Below, piece after piece: positions 5,660-5,866 of a stretch of 5,866 nucleotides of DNA (position 1 is the first letter of the stretch; the number at the start of each line of letters is the position of its first letter). A program made the translations under genes and the position numbers. Source of the stretch: Casimicrobiaceae bacterium. GTDB lineage: Bacteria; Pseudomonadota; Gammaproteobacteria; Burkholderiales; Casimicrobiaceae. The stretch is taken from contig CATPAO010000201.1 in NCBI GenBank assembly GCA_955652025.1, positions 1-5,866 on the forward strand, written 5' to 3'. The notes under the pieces were generated by a model. It was not told where the DNA came from, did no database searches, and saw only the letters and a list, made by a program, of their open reading frames with translations.

Positions 5660-5866
5660 ATGCCTCCACTCGATCTTCCACCGGTGCCGGTAGCGCCGCC
5701 CGCGGCCGCACCCGACGCGGAATTACTCGATGCCTACTCGGCGGCCGTGACCGCGGCGGTCGCCACGGTCGCACCTGCGGTGGCCCACGTGCGCGTCGAG
5801 CGTGCCAAGGCGGCCCGCGGCGCACGCGAAGGATCGGGGTCGGGTTTCATCATCACCCCCGACGGC
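5660..5866 (+). CDS. Trypsin-like HtrA/S1C-type serine protease, N-terminal fragment (runs off window)
   Basis: Sixty-nine codons are visible, and the frame is open to the edge. The protein begins MPPLDLPPVPVAPPAAAPDA, a Pro/Ala-rich lead, followed by LLDAYSAAVTAAVATVAPAV (22-41), VAHVRVER and GSGSGFIITPDG (58-69). The pattern of a D-x-Y/F-S-x-A-V helix, VAPAV and then GSGSGF-I-x-PDG is the entry into the protease domain of DegP/HtrA relatives, just before the strand with the catalytic His. The triad and any PDZ domain lie beyond the window. No signal peptide or hydrophobic anchor is present, so this copy is probably cytoplasmic unless it is exported by another route. ATG 5660 is the only usual start: an in-frame TGA lies at 5630-5632. 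No clear Shine-Dalgarno precedes it. The 71-nt gap after the SDR leaves open whether it belongs to the operon; its function looks unrelated. Confidence 0.8.
   Translation, partial: MPPLDLPPVPVAPPAAAPDAELLDAYSAAVTAAVATVAPAVAHVRVERAKAARGAREGSGSGFIITPDG

Noticed and set aside
5629..5866. Alternative plus-strand frame from ATG 5629 (MTVRRRHLASHAS)
   Set aside because: The product is Arg/Gly-rich with no family features, while the overlapping frame from 5660 has a clear protease entry motif.
1..5866. CRISPR array, mobile element ends, tRNA or rRNA genes
   Set aside because: I found no spaced repeat series, transposase-like frame, terminal inverted repeats or tRNA/rRNA sequence on reading both strands.

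Overview
The window is a GC-rich stretch of about 5.9 kb. It looks like the chromosome of a high-GC Pseudomonadota bacterium, most likely Burkholderiales or a close relative. That placement rests on my recognition of the acyl-CoA dehydrogenase and CaiB-type CoA-transferase sequences, which closely resemble forms common in that order; no search was run. I see no tRNA, rRNA, insertion sequence, CRISPR array or prophage signal.

Layout: (1) 1-151, minus strand: the N-terminal 50 codons of a small, very hydrophilic, Q/S/K/D/G-rich protein with a strong Shine-Dalgarno sequence, cut by the window edge. (2) 152-411: a divergent intergenic region with an 8-bp hairpin, alternating GTAGG/CCTAC elements, a terminator-like hairpin with a T8 tract and a 9-bp direct repeat just before the next gene. 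(3) 412-1470: a membrane protein with a DUF4118/KdpD-like membrane segment and one PAS domain, but no output domain. (4) 1476-5588: four tightly packed genes: a double-hotdog MaoC/HTD2-type hydratase, an acyl-CoA dehydrogenase, a CaiB/BaiF-type (family III) CoA-transferase and an HSDL2-like short-chain dehydrogenase. (5) 5660-5866: the start of a trypsin-like HtrA-type (S1C) serine protease that runs off the right edge.

Genes 3 and 4 form one probable transcription unit. Gaps are 5 nt (PAS to hydratase), a GTGA overlap or a 23-nt gap (hydratase to dehydrogenase), TGATG (dehydrogenase to CoA-transferase) and GTGA (CoA-transferase to SDR). Inferred chemistry: the CoA-transferase makes a CoA thioester from a free acid, the acyl-CoA dehydrogenase desaturates it at alpha,beta, the hydratase adds water, and the SDR oxidises the resulting hydroxyl. 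That is a beta-oxidation-like route for an unidentified, possibly branched or dicarboxylic acid. No thiolase, lyase, transporter or regulator is visible, so the pathway ends are outside the window or elsewhere.

The points most worth a second look are the output-less PAS membrane protein joined to a catabolic operon, the catalytic-base arrangement in the acyl-CoA dehydrogenase (Glu at the isovaleryl/long-chain position, Pro at the usual C-terminal Glu position), the unassigned substrate of the cassette, and the structured leader upstream of it. I do not see a demonstrably new biological system; the gene families are all known.
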